A DNA stretch of 64,000 bases from DATJFQ01 sp035495555 (lineage in GTDB: Bacteria; Acidobacteriota; Vicinamibacteria; Vicinamibacterales; 2-12-FULL-66-21): positions 1 through 64,000 of the forward strand of contig DATJFQ010000098.1 in the NCBI GenBank assembly GCA_035495555.1, read 5' to 3'. The translations under genes were made by a program, and so were the position numbers. Shown here one piece after another: positions 1-9,392 of the stretch (position 1 is the stretch's first letter; each line of letters begins with the position of its first letter). The notes under the pieces were generated by a model. It worked only from the letters and a program-made list of their open reading frames with translations, was not told where the DNA came from and made no database searches.

Positions 1-2056
1 TCTGGTCCGACTGCTCCTGCGTCGCGCGCTGCGCGGTCTCGTACTGATTCGCCATGCGGTCGACTTCGAGCTCGAACAGATCCGCCAGCTCGTCCGCCAT
101 CTGATTCTGCTGTCCGCCGCCGCCACCGCCCTGGCCCTGGCTCACGGCCACCTGTAACTGGTACTCCTCTTCGGCTTTCTGCAGGAACTGCAGCGCGCGC
201 TGTTCCGGCGGCATGGCGCCGTCCGGACTCGACGCCTGGAGCTTTCCTTCTGCCGTCTGCATCTCCGGCACGCTCTGCTTCAGGAAGTCGGTGATTTTCT
301 TGAACTGCTCCGCCTGATCTCCAACCCGCGTCGCGAAGTTCGTCAGCAGCTCGTTGACCTGCTCGCGCAGCCGCTTCTGCATCAGCGCGACGACGACCGC
401 ATTCTGGTGCAGGCGATCGGCCGTCATGGACGAGCGGTCGCGCTGGATGTTGAACGTCGCCGCGACGATCTGTTTCTCCTGCTGCGACAGGGCCCCGACC
501 TGATTCTGCTGTCCGCCGCCCTGCGCGCCCGCGTTCGAATCCGCCTTGCGGAAATCCTTCTCGAGCGGACGCACGCGGACGAAGTACATGTCGCTCAACC
601 CGCGCTGCGGACTGCCGACGGTGTTGTTGTCGAACGCGCGCGCGTAATACGCGATCGAGTCACCCGGATTCACGTGCAGCTCTTCGAGGTAGATGGTGTG
701 TCCGGCCGACACCTCCGGCATGCGCCGGTTCGGATCGATCAGCGGCACCGCTTTCTCGGGCCCGCCGTTGACCGAATAGACCAGGTCGAGCGACTTGATG
801 CCGTAGTCGTCCTCCGCTTTCGCCTCGACGAAGACTTCTTCGATGGGCGACGCCGTGGTGTCGCGTCCCGGCTTGACGAACGAAACCGACGGCGGCTGAT
901 CGGCGAGCACGTCGATGGAATACTTCGGCGAGGCGTTCACCTGCGGACCGCCGCTGGACGCCTCGAGATCGACGCGGTAGAAGCCGTCTTTCGCCGCGAC
1001 GAACTCACCGGCCAGAGATCCGTCCGGCTGCACCTGCATCGCGACGGGCTGGTCGTCGACGACAATCTCGCCGCCCGCAGCCGTCATCGTCGGGAACGCG
1101 TGCACGTGGATGCGGGTCCCGCGGAGGACGGCGATGTCGCCGCCGTCCTCGATCTTCCGGGCCGGCAGGCCCGTATACGCCGGGAACTCGTAGGTGAGTT
1201 CGAGCCGCTGGACGTACGGCATGTCGGCAACTTTCAGATTGAACACGGGTGAGCGGACGCCAGCCGCTTCGACGAAATACTCGAGCGGAGCCGTCACGTC
1301 GAACATCGTGCCGCTGTACGCATCGTTCGCGCCGCGAATGAGCGGCATCCGCTCGTATGCGGCCGTCGCCGACTTGCGCATCATCACCGAGGCCTGATCC
1401 GACTGGAACCCGACCAGCTTCGCGGAGACGGCGAAGTCGGCGCCGCGCGCGACGGTCGCGTGTCCAGGGGTCACCTCAATCCGATACGGCGCCGCGGCTT
1501 CGACGTTGCGCGAGATCACGAGCAGCGCGGAGAGCGCATGACGCATGTACGCGGGTCCGAGCAGAAACGCGAGGATCGCGAGCACCAGAACACCCGCCGC
1601 GGTCCCCGAGTACCGGCGAAGCGGCGCGCGCTCGACACGACGCCCGTGTTCCACCGCTGCCGCGCGCGCGACCGCCGTTTCCACGAGCTTGCTCACCAGC
1701 GCCGGCGATCGATGCGCGGAATCGGTCCTCTCTGTTTCGACAGCCGTCAGGATCGCGCTCTCGAGCGTCGGCTCATGCTCTTCCAGATAGAGCGCCACCT
1801 GCTCGTCGCCCACGCGTTTGAACAGCGGACGCGCCAGGAGCAGCGCGGCCGCAATCGCGACGATCACCCCCAGCGCGATGCGGGCCGTGAGAATCGACGC
1901 CGGCGTGAAGCGCATCCACTGCAGGCCCCACGCCGCCAGGATCAGCGTCACGGCGATCGCGACAGCGAGCGCCGCCGCCCCGCGCACCAGCAGCTTCACG
2001 CGCCAGCGCCGCCGCACGTCCCGGATGATGTCGAGGAGTTGCTCGTGTGGGGTCAT
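1..2056 (-). CDS. DUF4175-like large membrane protein, 3' end cut by window edge
   Basis: I translated this from the ATG at 2056; the frame stays open to base 1, so at least 685 residues are present and the C-terminus is missing. The N-terminus (MTPHEQLLDIIRDVRRRW) is followed by two close membrane segments at about residues 22-65, an acidic linker, and a third segment near 155. A long extracytoplasmic Ig-like region follows, then a Gln/Ala-rich coiled-coil-like part near the window edge. This layout matches the DUF4175-like proteins that close Bat/MoxR operons in acidobacteria and bacteroidetes. It starts 21 bases after the BatA-type gene and is surely its last or next-to-last operon partner. 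The function is unknown; a role in envelope stress is inferred from context only. Confidence 0.75.
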   Translation of the reverse strand, partial: MTPHEQLLDIIRDVRRRWRVKLLVRGAAALAVAIAVTLILAAWGLQWMRFTPASILTARIALGVIVAIAAALLLARPLFKRVGDEQVALYLEEHEPTLESAILTAVETERTDSAHRSPALVSKLVETAVARAAAVEHGRRVERAPLRRYSGTAAGVLVLAILAFLLGPAYMRHALSALLVISRNVEAAAPYRIEVTPGHATVARGADFAVSAKLVGFQSDQASVMMRKSATAAYERMPLIRGANDAYSGTMFDVTAPLEYFVEAAGVRSPVFNLKVADMPYVQRLELTYEFPAYTGLPARKIEDGGDIAVLRGTRIHVHAFPTMTAAGGEIVVDDQPVAMQVQPDGSLAGEFVAAKDGFYRVDLEASSGGPQVNASPKYSIDVLADQPPSVSFVKPGRDTTASPIEEVFVEAKAEDDYGIKSLDLVYSVNGGPEKAVPLIDPNRRMPEVSAGHTIYLEELHVNPGDSIAYYARAFDNNTVGSPQRGLSDMYFVRVRPLEKDFRKADSNAGAQGGGQQNQVGALSQQEKQIVAATFNIQRDRSSMTADRLHQNAVVVALMQKRLREQVNELLTNFATRVGDQAEQFKKITDFLKQSVPEMQTAEGKLQASSPDGAMPPEQRALQFLQKAEEEYQLQVAVSQGQGGGGGGQQNQMADELADLFELEVDRMANQYETAQRATQEQSDQ

Positions 2057-2077
2057 ACAAACGTCCTTGCCTGGATC

Positions 2078-4120
2078 TTACGCCCTCGACAGACGGTTCG
2101 AGAGCAGCGTTTCGGCCGTCAGCAGCAGGCCGGCCGCAACCAGCAGATACCACCAGATCCGTTGCGCCTCCGCCTGCGCCTCCGCCGTCGGCCGGGGGCC
2201 GGCAACGGCCTGCGCGGCTCCGACGCGCCCCGTGATCGCGGCGATCAGTTCCTTCGGATCGATCGGGGTCAAATCGGCCTCGTTCGGATCGACGTTGCTC
2301 GCCAGGACGACCGACGCATCCGCCGGCGCGCCCGCCGTTCGGACGTCATAGAAGCCTTGTTCGGTCAGCTCGAGCGCGCCGTCCTCGCCGGCGAGCGATA
2401 CGTGAGCCCCCGAGGGCGCAATCGCGACCGTTTCGCCCTGCGCGCGGCTGTTCGGGCGCCGCGGCGCCGGGACGGGAACGACCTGGCCGACGATCGCGGA
2501 CGCCGGGCGCTCCGCGAAGTTCGCCAGGTACTTGACCGCCGATTGCAGGAACGGGAGGAACACCGGCTTCACCGGCAGATCCGTCCAGCCGAGATCCAGT
2601 GTCGACGTCCACACCAGAACGCGTCCGCCGCCCGTTCGTTTTTCCAGGAGCGCCGGAGCGCCATCGTCGAAGCGCGCAAGCGCGTGCACGTCCGGCGGGT
2701 CGACCGCGCGATACGCGTAAAAGCGCGGCGACGAGAAGTCACCGCTTCGAGGGGCGCGGAAAATCTCGAACACCGGATGGCTGTATTCGAGCGCACCGAG
2801 GCGCAGCGGTGCGCCGGTGCTGCGATCCACGATCCCTGACGGCACCGCCGGGATCAGGTCCTTCGATTGCTGCGGCCACGACGCGTGCGGCCCGGCCGCC
2901 ACGAACAGGCCGCCGCCATCGCTCACGAATCGCTGCAGCCGGGCCGCGAGCGCCTCGGAAACGGCAACGTCGTTGAGAACGATCACCGCCCCAGGCTGCA
3001 GGTCGCCGTCGGCAATCGTCTCGGGCGTCCGCGTGACGACGTCGACGCGGGGCTGCTCGCCAATCGCGAGCGCGCGCGCGACGTAGAACGACTCGCGCTC
3101 CGCAGCGGCGCGATCGACGACCGCAAGGTGAACGGGTTCCAGCGGCGACGCGACGAAATACGACACGTTGTCGCGCGCAAGCCCGTCGTCGCCAATCCGA
3201 AGCGCGCCGCGCATGTTGCGCGACGCCACCGTCACCGGCGCAAAGGTCACGCTCGACGATCCATTCGCGCCGACCTCGACGGCCTGCGTCTGGATGGCGC
3301 GCCCGTTCATTTCGAGCACGACGGCGACATGCGCGGGCGCTCGGTCGTGATTCACCACACCGGCCGAGACAACGATGCGATCCTGGTTCTCGAAGCGCGT
3401 CCGCTGGAGCGTGGCGGGCATCACCGTGACGTTCGGCCGGCCCGCCGACGTAATCGCGATCGGGGTGACGACCGTCCGATCGGGCAGCCGCACGTCGTCT
3501 TTCCCCGGCGAGGAGTCCCAGCCGCGCCGCTGAAAATCGCTGATCAGCAGGATTTCGCGCCGCGGCAGCGCGGACTCCGCCAGCAGGCTGCCGGCCAGTT
3601 TCAACGCAGGCGCGAAGCGCGTCGCGCCGGCGCCCGGCGACGCGGCGGCGAGCGCCGACGAGAGTTCCGATCGGTTCGTGCTCGATCGCACCGCCGCATT
3701 GGCACCGTCGGCAAAGAGGATCAGGGACGCGCGGTCGCCGGGCCCGAGCTTCTGGATGGCATCGCGCGCGGCGTCGCGCGCACGGGTCCACCGATCCGCG
3801 TAGCCCATGCTGTAGGAGGTATCGAGGAGGATGGCGACCTCGCGAGCGCCGTTCTGCGTGGCCGCCGCGAGCGAGTCGCGACGGAAGAATGGCCGCGCGA
3901 ACGCGAACACGATCAGCGCCAGCGCCGTGAGACGCAGCAGCAGCAGCGCAAGATGGCGGATTTTCCTCCGCTTGACGGACTTGTACGGGATCCGCCGGAG
4001 GAACATCAGCGAGGGGAACTCGACGATCCGGTTCTTCTCGCGCTGAATCAGGTGGATCACGATCGGCACCGCCAGCGCGGCCAGTCCGGTCAGCACGAGC
4101 GGGGCGACAAAACCCATCAT
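2078..4120 (-). CDS. BatA-type membrane protein with von Willebrand A domain
   Basis: 680 residues. Residues 1-75 are the BatA N-terminal module: a first membrane helix, the segment HLIQREKNRIVEFPSLMFLR, a basic loop and a second helix. A VWA domain follows with an intact MIDAS start (DTSYS, residues 100-104). The middle (about 330-530) resembles the class-I glutamine-amidotransferase-like fold that is common in these proteins. A final membrane helix lies at about 655-675. The ATG overlaps the TGA of the upstream DUF58 gene by one base (TGATG), which implies translational coupling. Bat proteins act at the inner membrane together with MoxR ATPases; the exact role is unsettled. The substrate cannot be told from the sequence. 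Confidence 0.88.
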   Translation of the reverse strand: MMGFVAPLVLTGLAALAVPIVIHLIQREKNRIVEFPSLMFLRRIPYKSVKRRKIRHLALLLLRLTALALIVFAFARPFFRRDSLAAATQNGAREVAILLDTSYSMGYADRWTRARDAARDAIQKLGPGDRASLILFADGANAAVRSSTNRSELSSALAAASPGAGATRFAPALKLAGSLLAESALPRREILLISDFQRRGWDSSPGKDDVRLPDRTVVTPIAITSAGRPNVTVMPATLQRTRFENQDRIVVSAGVVNHDRAPAHVAVVLEMNGRAIQTQAVEVGANGSSSVTFAPVTVASRNMRGALRIGDDGLARDNVSYFVASPLEPVHLAVVDRAAAERESFYVARALAIGEQPRVDVVTRTPETIADGDLQPGAVIVLNDVAVSEALAARLQRFVSDGGGLFVAAGPHASWPQQSKDLIPAVPSGIVDRSTGAPLRLGALEYSHPVFEIFRAPRSGDFSSPRFYAYRAVDPPDVHALARFDDGAPALLEKRTGGGRVLVWTSTLDLGWTDLPVKPVFLPFLQSAVKYLANFAERPASAIVGQVVPVPAPRRPNSRAQGETVAIAPSGAHVSLAGEDGALELTEQGFYDVRTAGAPADASVVLASNVDPNEADLTPIDPKELIAAITGRVGAAQAVAGPRPTAEAQAEAQRIWWYLLVAAGLLLTAETLLSNRLSRA

Positions 4121-5040
4121 CAGCGCACCCGGGTCAGCCGCTCACGGGCTGACAGGTAATTGAACAGGACCAGGTCGAGCGGCGTCGACGTGTTGACCAG
4201 CGTGTAGTCCACACGGAGTTCGGCGCACTTGGCCGCCAGCGCCTCGGTGTGCTCGCGGACGAGCGTCCGATACTGTTCCGCGAGCGCTTCGGGCACGACG
4301 GGAATCTGCTCCCCCGTTTCGAGATCCTCGAACGCGGACGCATCGTCGTACGTGAACTCGATCTCCGCCGGATCGAGCACGTGGAAAACGATCAGATCGT
4401 GGCCGCGAAATCGCAGCGGGCTGATCGCTTCGAGCACATCCTGCGGGTCTTCGTAGAGATCGGAGATGAGGACGAGCAGGCCGCGACGGCTGAAATGCTC
4501 GGCGAGCGCCTTCAGCGGAGGCCCGAGCCGGCCGGGACGCCGCGGGGCCACCCGGTCGAGCACGTGCAGCACCACATCCATGTGCTTGGCCGACGGCGGC
4601 ACGTGCTCCACGATCGCGTCGTCGAAGACGACGAGTCCGACCCGATCGCGCTGGCGATGGACGAGATACGTCAGGCATCCCGCGAGGAGCTTCCCGTATT
4701 CGAGCTTGGTGATGCCTCGACTGCCGAATCCCATCGACTTCGAGGCGTCGAGCAGCACGGCGAAGTTCGCGTTCGAATCGGCCTCGTACTCCTTTACGTA
4801 GAACCTGTCCGTACGGGCGAAAAGCCGCCAGTCGACCCGGCGGATGTCATCGCCCGGCGTGTAGCCGCGGTGCTCGGCGAAATCGACGGACGCGCCGAAG
4901 TACGGCGAGCGGTGCAGGCCGTTGATGAAACCGTTGACGACCGAGCGCGCGACGAGCTCGAGATTGCCGATCCGCGCCAGGACGACGGGATCGACGAACC
5001 GAGCGCCTGCCAGCGCACCGGAAGATGTCGTTCGCTGCAT
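4120..5040 (-). CDS. DUF58 domain protein (MoxR-associated)
   Basis: 306 residues, the normal size for the family, without membrane helices. The DUF58 signature stretch GYTPGDDIRRVDWRLFARTD lies at about residues 59-78. A VWA-like fold follows (LLDASKSMGFGS near 92-103, then ISDLYED near 192-198). Such proteins are the soluble partner that links MoxR AAA+ ATPases to Bat membrane proteins. The gene starts 18 bases after the MoxR stop and its TGA overlaps the BatA-type start, so it sits in the middle of the operon. No unusual residues were noticed. The family call is secure; the molecular action is not known. Confidence 0.9.
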   Translation of the reverse strand: MQRTTSSGALAGARFVDPVVLARIGNLELVARSVVNGFINGLHRSPYFGASVDFAEHRGYTPGDDIRRVDWRLFARTDRFYVKEYEADSNANFAVLLDASKSMGFGSRGITKLEYGKLLAGCLTYLVHRQRDRVGLVVFDDAIVEHVPPSAKHMDVVLHVLDRVAPRRPGRLGPPLKALAEHFSRRGLLVLISDLYEDPQDVLEAISPLRFRGHDLIVFHVLDPAEIEFTYDDASAFEDLETGEQIPVVPEALAEQYRTLVREHTEALAAKCAELRVDYTLVNTSTPLDLVLFNYLSARERLTRVR

Positions 5041-5058
5041 ATCGCGCTACACGCCGCC

Positions 5059-6089
<1,031 letters not shown>

Positions 6090-6093
<4 letters not shown>

Positions 6094-7052
6094 TTGCCCT
6101 TTCCCTCCGCCTCGCGGATCTGCCGCGACTTCTCGGCCAGCTCGGTCGCGAGCTTCTCGAGTTCCGCCGCGTATTTCTCCGGGTCCATTCCGCTCTTCAT
6201 GAGCTTGAGCGATTCGATGCGCTGTTCGAGCTGCTGGCGCTCGACGTAGAGCGCGCGCAGTTTCGGATCCGCCGGGGGCGCCGAACCCTGCGCAGGCGTG
6301 CCGAGCGTCACGAGCGCGGCGCGCGACGTGTCATCGATCGTCGAGTGCTCGGTCTGCATGATCCCTTCACGCTGGAAGGACGCCTCGACCTGTTTCTTCG
6401 CGAACTCGTACGCTTCGAGGATTGTCACCCGGCCATCGCGGTTCGTGTCGGCCGCCTCGTTCGTGAACGCATCGACGAACGGACCGCCGAAGAGCGTCGC
6501 ATATTTCTCGGCGCCGTTTCGGGTCGCGGCGACGATCACGCGCCCAGGACCGGTGAGGGCCTCGACAAACGGGCCGCTCGCGCTTGCCGTGTTCACGAAC
6601 ACGATCCGCTTCGAGTGCAGCTTCGCCAGGAGCGGCGCGAAATCCTGCGGTGTCATGTCGGGGCCGGGCAGATTGAACTTGGCCGCGCTGCCGTCGAACG
6701 TCCCGTGGCCGAACAGGACGATCATCACGGTGTCGTCCGGTCCGGCGGATTGGAGCGCCGCCAGGGCCCTGGCGACCTCGGCTCTGGTCGCGCCGTCTCC
6801 GCTCAACGTCTGAATCTGGTCTCTGGGAACGCCCAGGCGATCCGATGCCGTCGTCGCGAGCGTCTTCGCCCATTTGTCGAAGAGCTCGCCGTGCTCCGGA
6901 TCGCCGGCCAGGCCCACGATGATCAGCAGGTGCGACGATTGCGCGAACGCGGCCAGCGGCGCACCGAGGACGAGCGCCGCCGCGACGACGCAGGTCGCGA
7001 GGCGCCGTCGCGCGCCGGCATGTGCCGGATGCGTCTTCACGCGAGCTTCCAT
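6090..7052 (-). CDS. secreted caspase-like (C13/C14 fold) protein lacking the catalytic cysteine
   Basis: 320 residues from the ATG at 7052; a GTG at 7040 that overlaps the upstream stop is equally possible. A signal peptide ends near LGAPLAAFA (about residue 36). The body looks like a legumain/caspase fold: a first strand (HLLIIVGLAGD), then VMIVLFGHGTFDG with the histidine at residue 116, then RIVFVNTASASGPF. In legumain-type enzymes the last motif reads EACESG, with the cysteine as nucleophile; here the aligned residue is Ser157. An acidic, EF-hand-like piece (DTNRDGRV) and a charged coiled coil (about 265-320) follow. It lies between the VWA/GATase gene and moxR, overlapping both. It could be a pseudo-protease scaffold or a serine variant. 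Confidence 0.75.
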
Positions 7053-9316
7053 GCGCGCCTCAAGCCCCACTCGGTGCAGACGAGAACCAGAAAAACGAGC
7101 AGCAGCGCCGGCATGTGCCACAACTCCCGCTCTTCAACGGCCGTCACACCGCGTCCCGAGTACTTAAGGTCGTCGGGAAGCGAGGTCATATTCGCAGAGG
7201 TGTAGAACCGGCCGCCCGTCTCCTCCGCGATCCGGCGCAGCATCGGCGCGTGCATCGCCGCGTCGAAGTATTCGGCGTCGTCCGGCGCCGCGCGCACGTG
7301 CGCCGTCGTGGACCCGACCGATTTGCCGTCGCGCGACGCCTCGATGCTCGCCGTGTACCATCCTGGGAGATCGGTTGCAAACGCCGAGCGGTATTCGCCG
7401 TTGCGTTCGCCCGTCCACGTCATCGGCACATCGAGCTTCTGTCCTGACGGCGTCGCGATGTGCGCGACCACCTGCGCGTCGTTCAAGTCCACGAACCGAT
7501 TGTCGGCGACTTCTGCCGTGATCCCGACGCGTTGCCCGGGCTCGACGCGGTCCGCGGCGGGAACGCACTCGACCTGATCGGGCGCCCCATCGACGAGCCA
7601 GCGCAGCATCTGCCGCCAGAAGTTCTCGTACGTCTTGTCGGCGACGCGAATCGACGCGTCCATCCGCCAGTGCCACGAGTCCTGGACGGGAAACGCAATC
7701 GATTTCCCGCGTCCGTACCGCTCGTACGCGAGGACGACGCGATCGCGGCGGCGTTCGTCTGTCGACGACAGCAGCACGGTCGCACCTGGCTTGATGGCGT
7801 CGACCATGTTCACCGACGTCAACGCGGGCAGCGCTTTCCAGCGCTCCGCCGACGCCTCCTGCGTTTCTCCGAGCTGCGTGACCGCGTGGGCTTCGCCAGC
7901 GCGGGTCGGGTGGACCTTCAGCTCGGAGACCGACGGCGCCGGCTTGCCCGCGGCGAGTGCCACGGGCATCGCGTCGGCCAGGGGCGTGCCTGCGTACCCT
8001 CCTTCGGCGAATGCGCGTGGGCCGCCAAGCAGCAGGAGTCCCCCGCCGCGGACGTCGACGAACTCGGCCAGCATCCGCAGCTGATCCGCGGTGAACGCGC
8101 TCGCTTCGACGCTGCCGAGAATCACGCCGCGAAACGCGAAGAGTTCCTCGCGCGTCCGCGGAAAGCCGGCCACCAGTTCATCAGCGCCTTCGACGCCGAG
8201 CCGCAGATACTTGTTGTCAGCCGTGCGTTGAAGCGTGACGAGTTGCAGGTTCGGGTCGTCTGCGACCGCACGGTTGATGAACTTCATCTCCCACCGCGGC
8301 TCCCCTTCGAAATAGAGGATGCGCTCGCGGCGGTCGCGCACGTCGATCTGCACGTCGCGCTGATTGTTCTCGGTCACCACCTCGCCCGGCTGAGGCGCGA
8401 TCTTCAGGCGGAACACGCGCGGGCCCGCGTCCGAGGCCGTGAAACGGACGCGCACCGCCTGTGGGTCGCCGTCGGCTGGCAGCCGCACGGGCTGCGACCC
8501 CACGATGCGGCCGTTGTCTTCGACATCGAGCGTGACCGTCTGGCCGGCGTAGCCGGTCTGCGTCACGATCGCGTCCACCAGCAGCGAAGTGCCCTTCAGC
8601 GCCGTCCGCGGCGTCGACACGCGGCCAATCTGAATGTCGCGCTTCAGGGTTTCCTGGCCGACCCCGACCGTGAACACCGGGAGCGAGTCGGCCTTCGAGG
8701 CGAGGAGCGCATCGGCAACCGACGCGTTGGTCGTATCCGCGCCGTCGGAGACGATCACCAGTCCGGATACGGGCAGCCCGGCCAGTTCCTGCCGCGCGCT
8801 CTCGATCGCAGATGCGAGCCGCGTCTGCGTGCCGTCGAACGACAGATCGGAGCCGCCGCCGATCCGCGACACCGCCGACGAGAACTTGAACGTGCGCACC
8901 AGAAACCTGTCGCTCAACGACTGCATGATCGGACTGTTGGCGTCGCCGAACGTCTTGCGCACGAAGTCGCCCCGGCGCGCGCCGCCTTCGTCCGCAATCT
9001 GCATGCTGCGCGAATCGTCGATCAGCACGCCGACGACGTTCTGCTGGGTGACGGCGGCCTTGACGACGAGGACGGGACGGAAGAGGCAGAACAGAATGAG
9101 GCCGAGCGCCGCCGCGCGGATCACCGCGAGCACGGCGCGCCGCCGCCATTCGACGCGCGAACGCAGCACGCGATAGCTGACGAACGCGAGGACGAGCGCC
9201 GCGACGACCACCACCGCGGCGATCGACGCGCCCGCGGGCGGCGAGAAACGGAAGTCGCCCTGCCGGAAGACAGCCGGCCGGTAGTCGAACAGGAACTGGA
9301 AGAGCGACTCGAACAC
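7037..9316 (-). CDS. membrane VWA/glutamine-amidotransferase-like protein of the Bat operon
   Basis: 759 residues with a GTG start (GTG TTC GAG). Two membrane helices (about 30-48 and 62-80) come before a VWA domain with MIDAS motif DDSRS (100-104). A long middle region includes a class-I glutamine-amidotransferase-like segment (LLLLGGPRAFAEGGY) in which no catalytic Cys is evident, and the C-terminus has Ig-like stretches and a last helix near 735-755. It is the first gene of the operon; a TATCAT hexamer (9331-9336, minus) a few bases upstream could be the -10 box. Similar proteins stand beside MoxR/DUF58/BatA genes in many acidobacteria. The role is inferred as envelope stress or maturation. 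Confidence 0.82.
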   Translation of the reverse strand: MFESLFQFLFDYRPAVFRQGDFRFSPPAGASIAAVVVVAALVLAFVSYRVLRSRVEWRRRAVLAVIRAAALGLILFCLFRPVLVVKAAVTQQNVVGVLIDDSRSMQIADEGGARRGDFVRKTFGDANSPIMQSLSDRFLVRTFKFSSAVSRIGGGSDLSFDGTQTRLASAIESARQELAGLPVSGLVIVSDGADTTNASVADALLASKADSLPVFTVGVGQETLKRDIQIGRVSTPRTALKGTSLLVDAIVTQTGYAGQTVTLDVEDNGRIVGSQPVRLPADGDPQAVRVRFTASDAGPRVFRLKIAPQPGEVVTENNQRDVQIDVRDRRERILYFEGEPRWEMKFINRAVADDPNLQLVTLQRTADNKYLRLGVEGADELVAGFPRTREELFAFRGVILGSVEASAFTADQLRMLAEFVDVRGGGLLLLGGPRAFAEGGYAGTPLADAMPVALAAGKPAPSVSELKVHPTRAGEAHAVTQLGETQEASAERWKALPALTSVNMVDAIKPGATVLLSSTDERRRDRVVLAYERYGRGKSIAFPVQDSWHWRMDASIRVADKTYENFWRQMLRWLVDGAPDQVECVPAADRVEPGQRVGITAEVADNRFVDLNDAQVVAHIATPSGQKLDVPMTWTGERNGEYRSAFATDLPGWYTASIEASRDGKSVGSTTAHVRAAPDDAEYFDAAMHAPMLRRIAEETGGRFYTSANMTSLPDDLKYSGRGVTAVEERELWHMPALLLVFLVLVCTEWGLRRAWKLA

Positions 9317-9367
9317 AGGTGTCAGGCCGGATGATAGCTTGTTGTAAGACGCCGATCGGAGACGTTC

Positions 9368-9392
9368 TGGCGGGACCGGCGTCCCGCGCTAC
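9368..9392 (-). repeat. GTAG-headed REP-like hairpin
   Basis: On the minus strand the site reads GTAGCGCGGGACGCCGGTCC and continues with CGCC. It is a GTAG head followed by a perfect 7-bp stem (GCGGGAC/GTCCCGC) with a 4-base loop. The TAG stop codon of the molybdopterin subunit gene lies inside the head. No T-tract follows, so it is not a classical terminator. The same head-plus-palindrome design recurs at 36557-36581 and 53470-53525. Confidence 0.6.

Noticed and set aside
407..2839. Plus-strand open frames at the left edge
   Set aside because: The minus strand here encodes a continuous membrane protein and a BatA-type protein; the plus-strand frames have Arg-rich, motif-free products.
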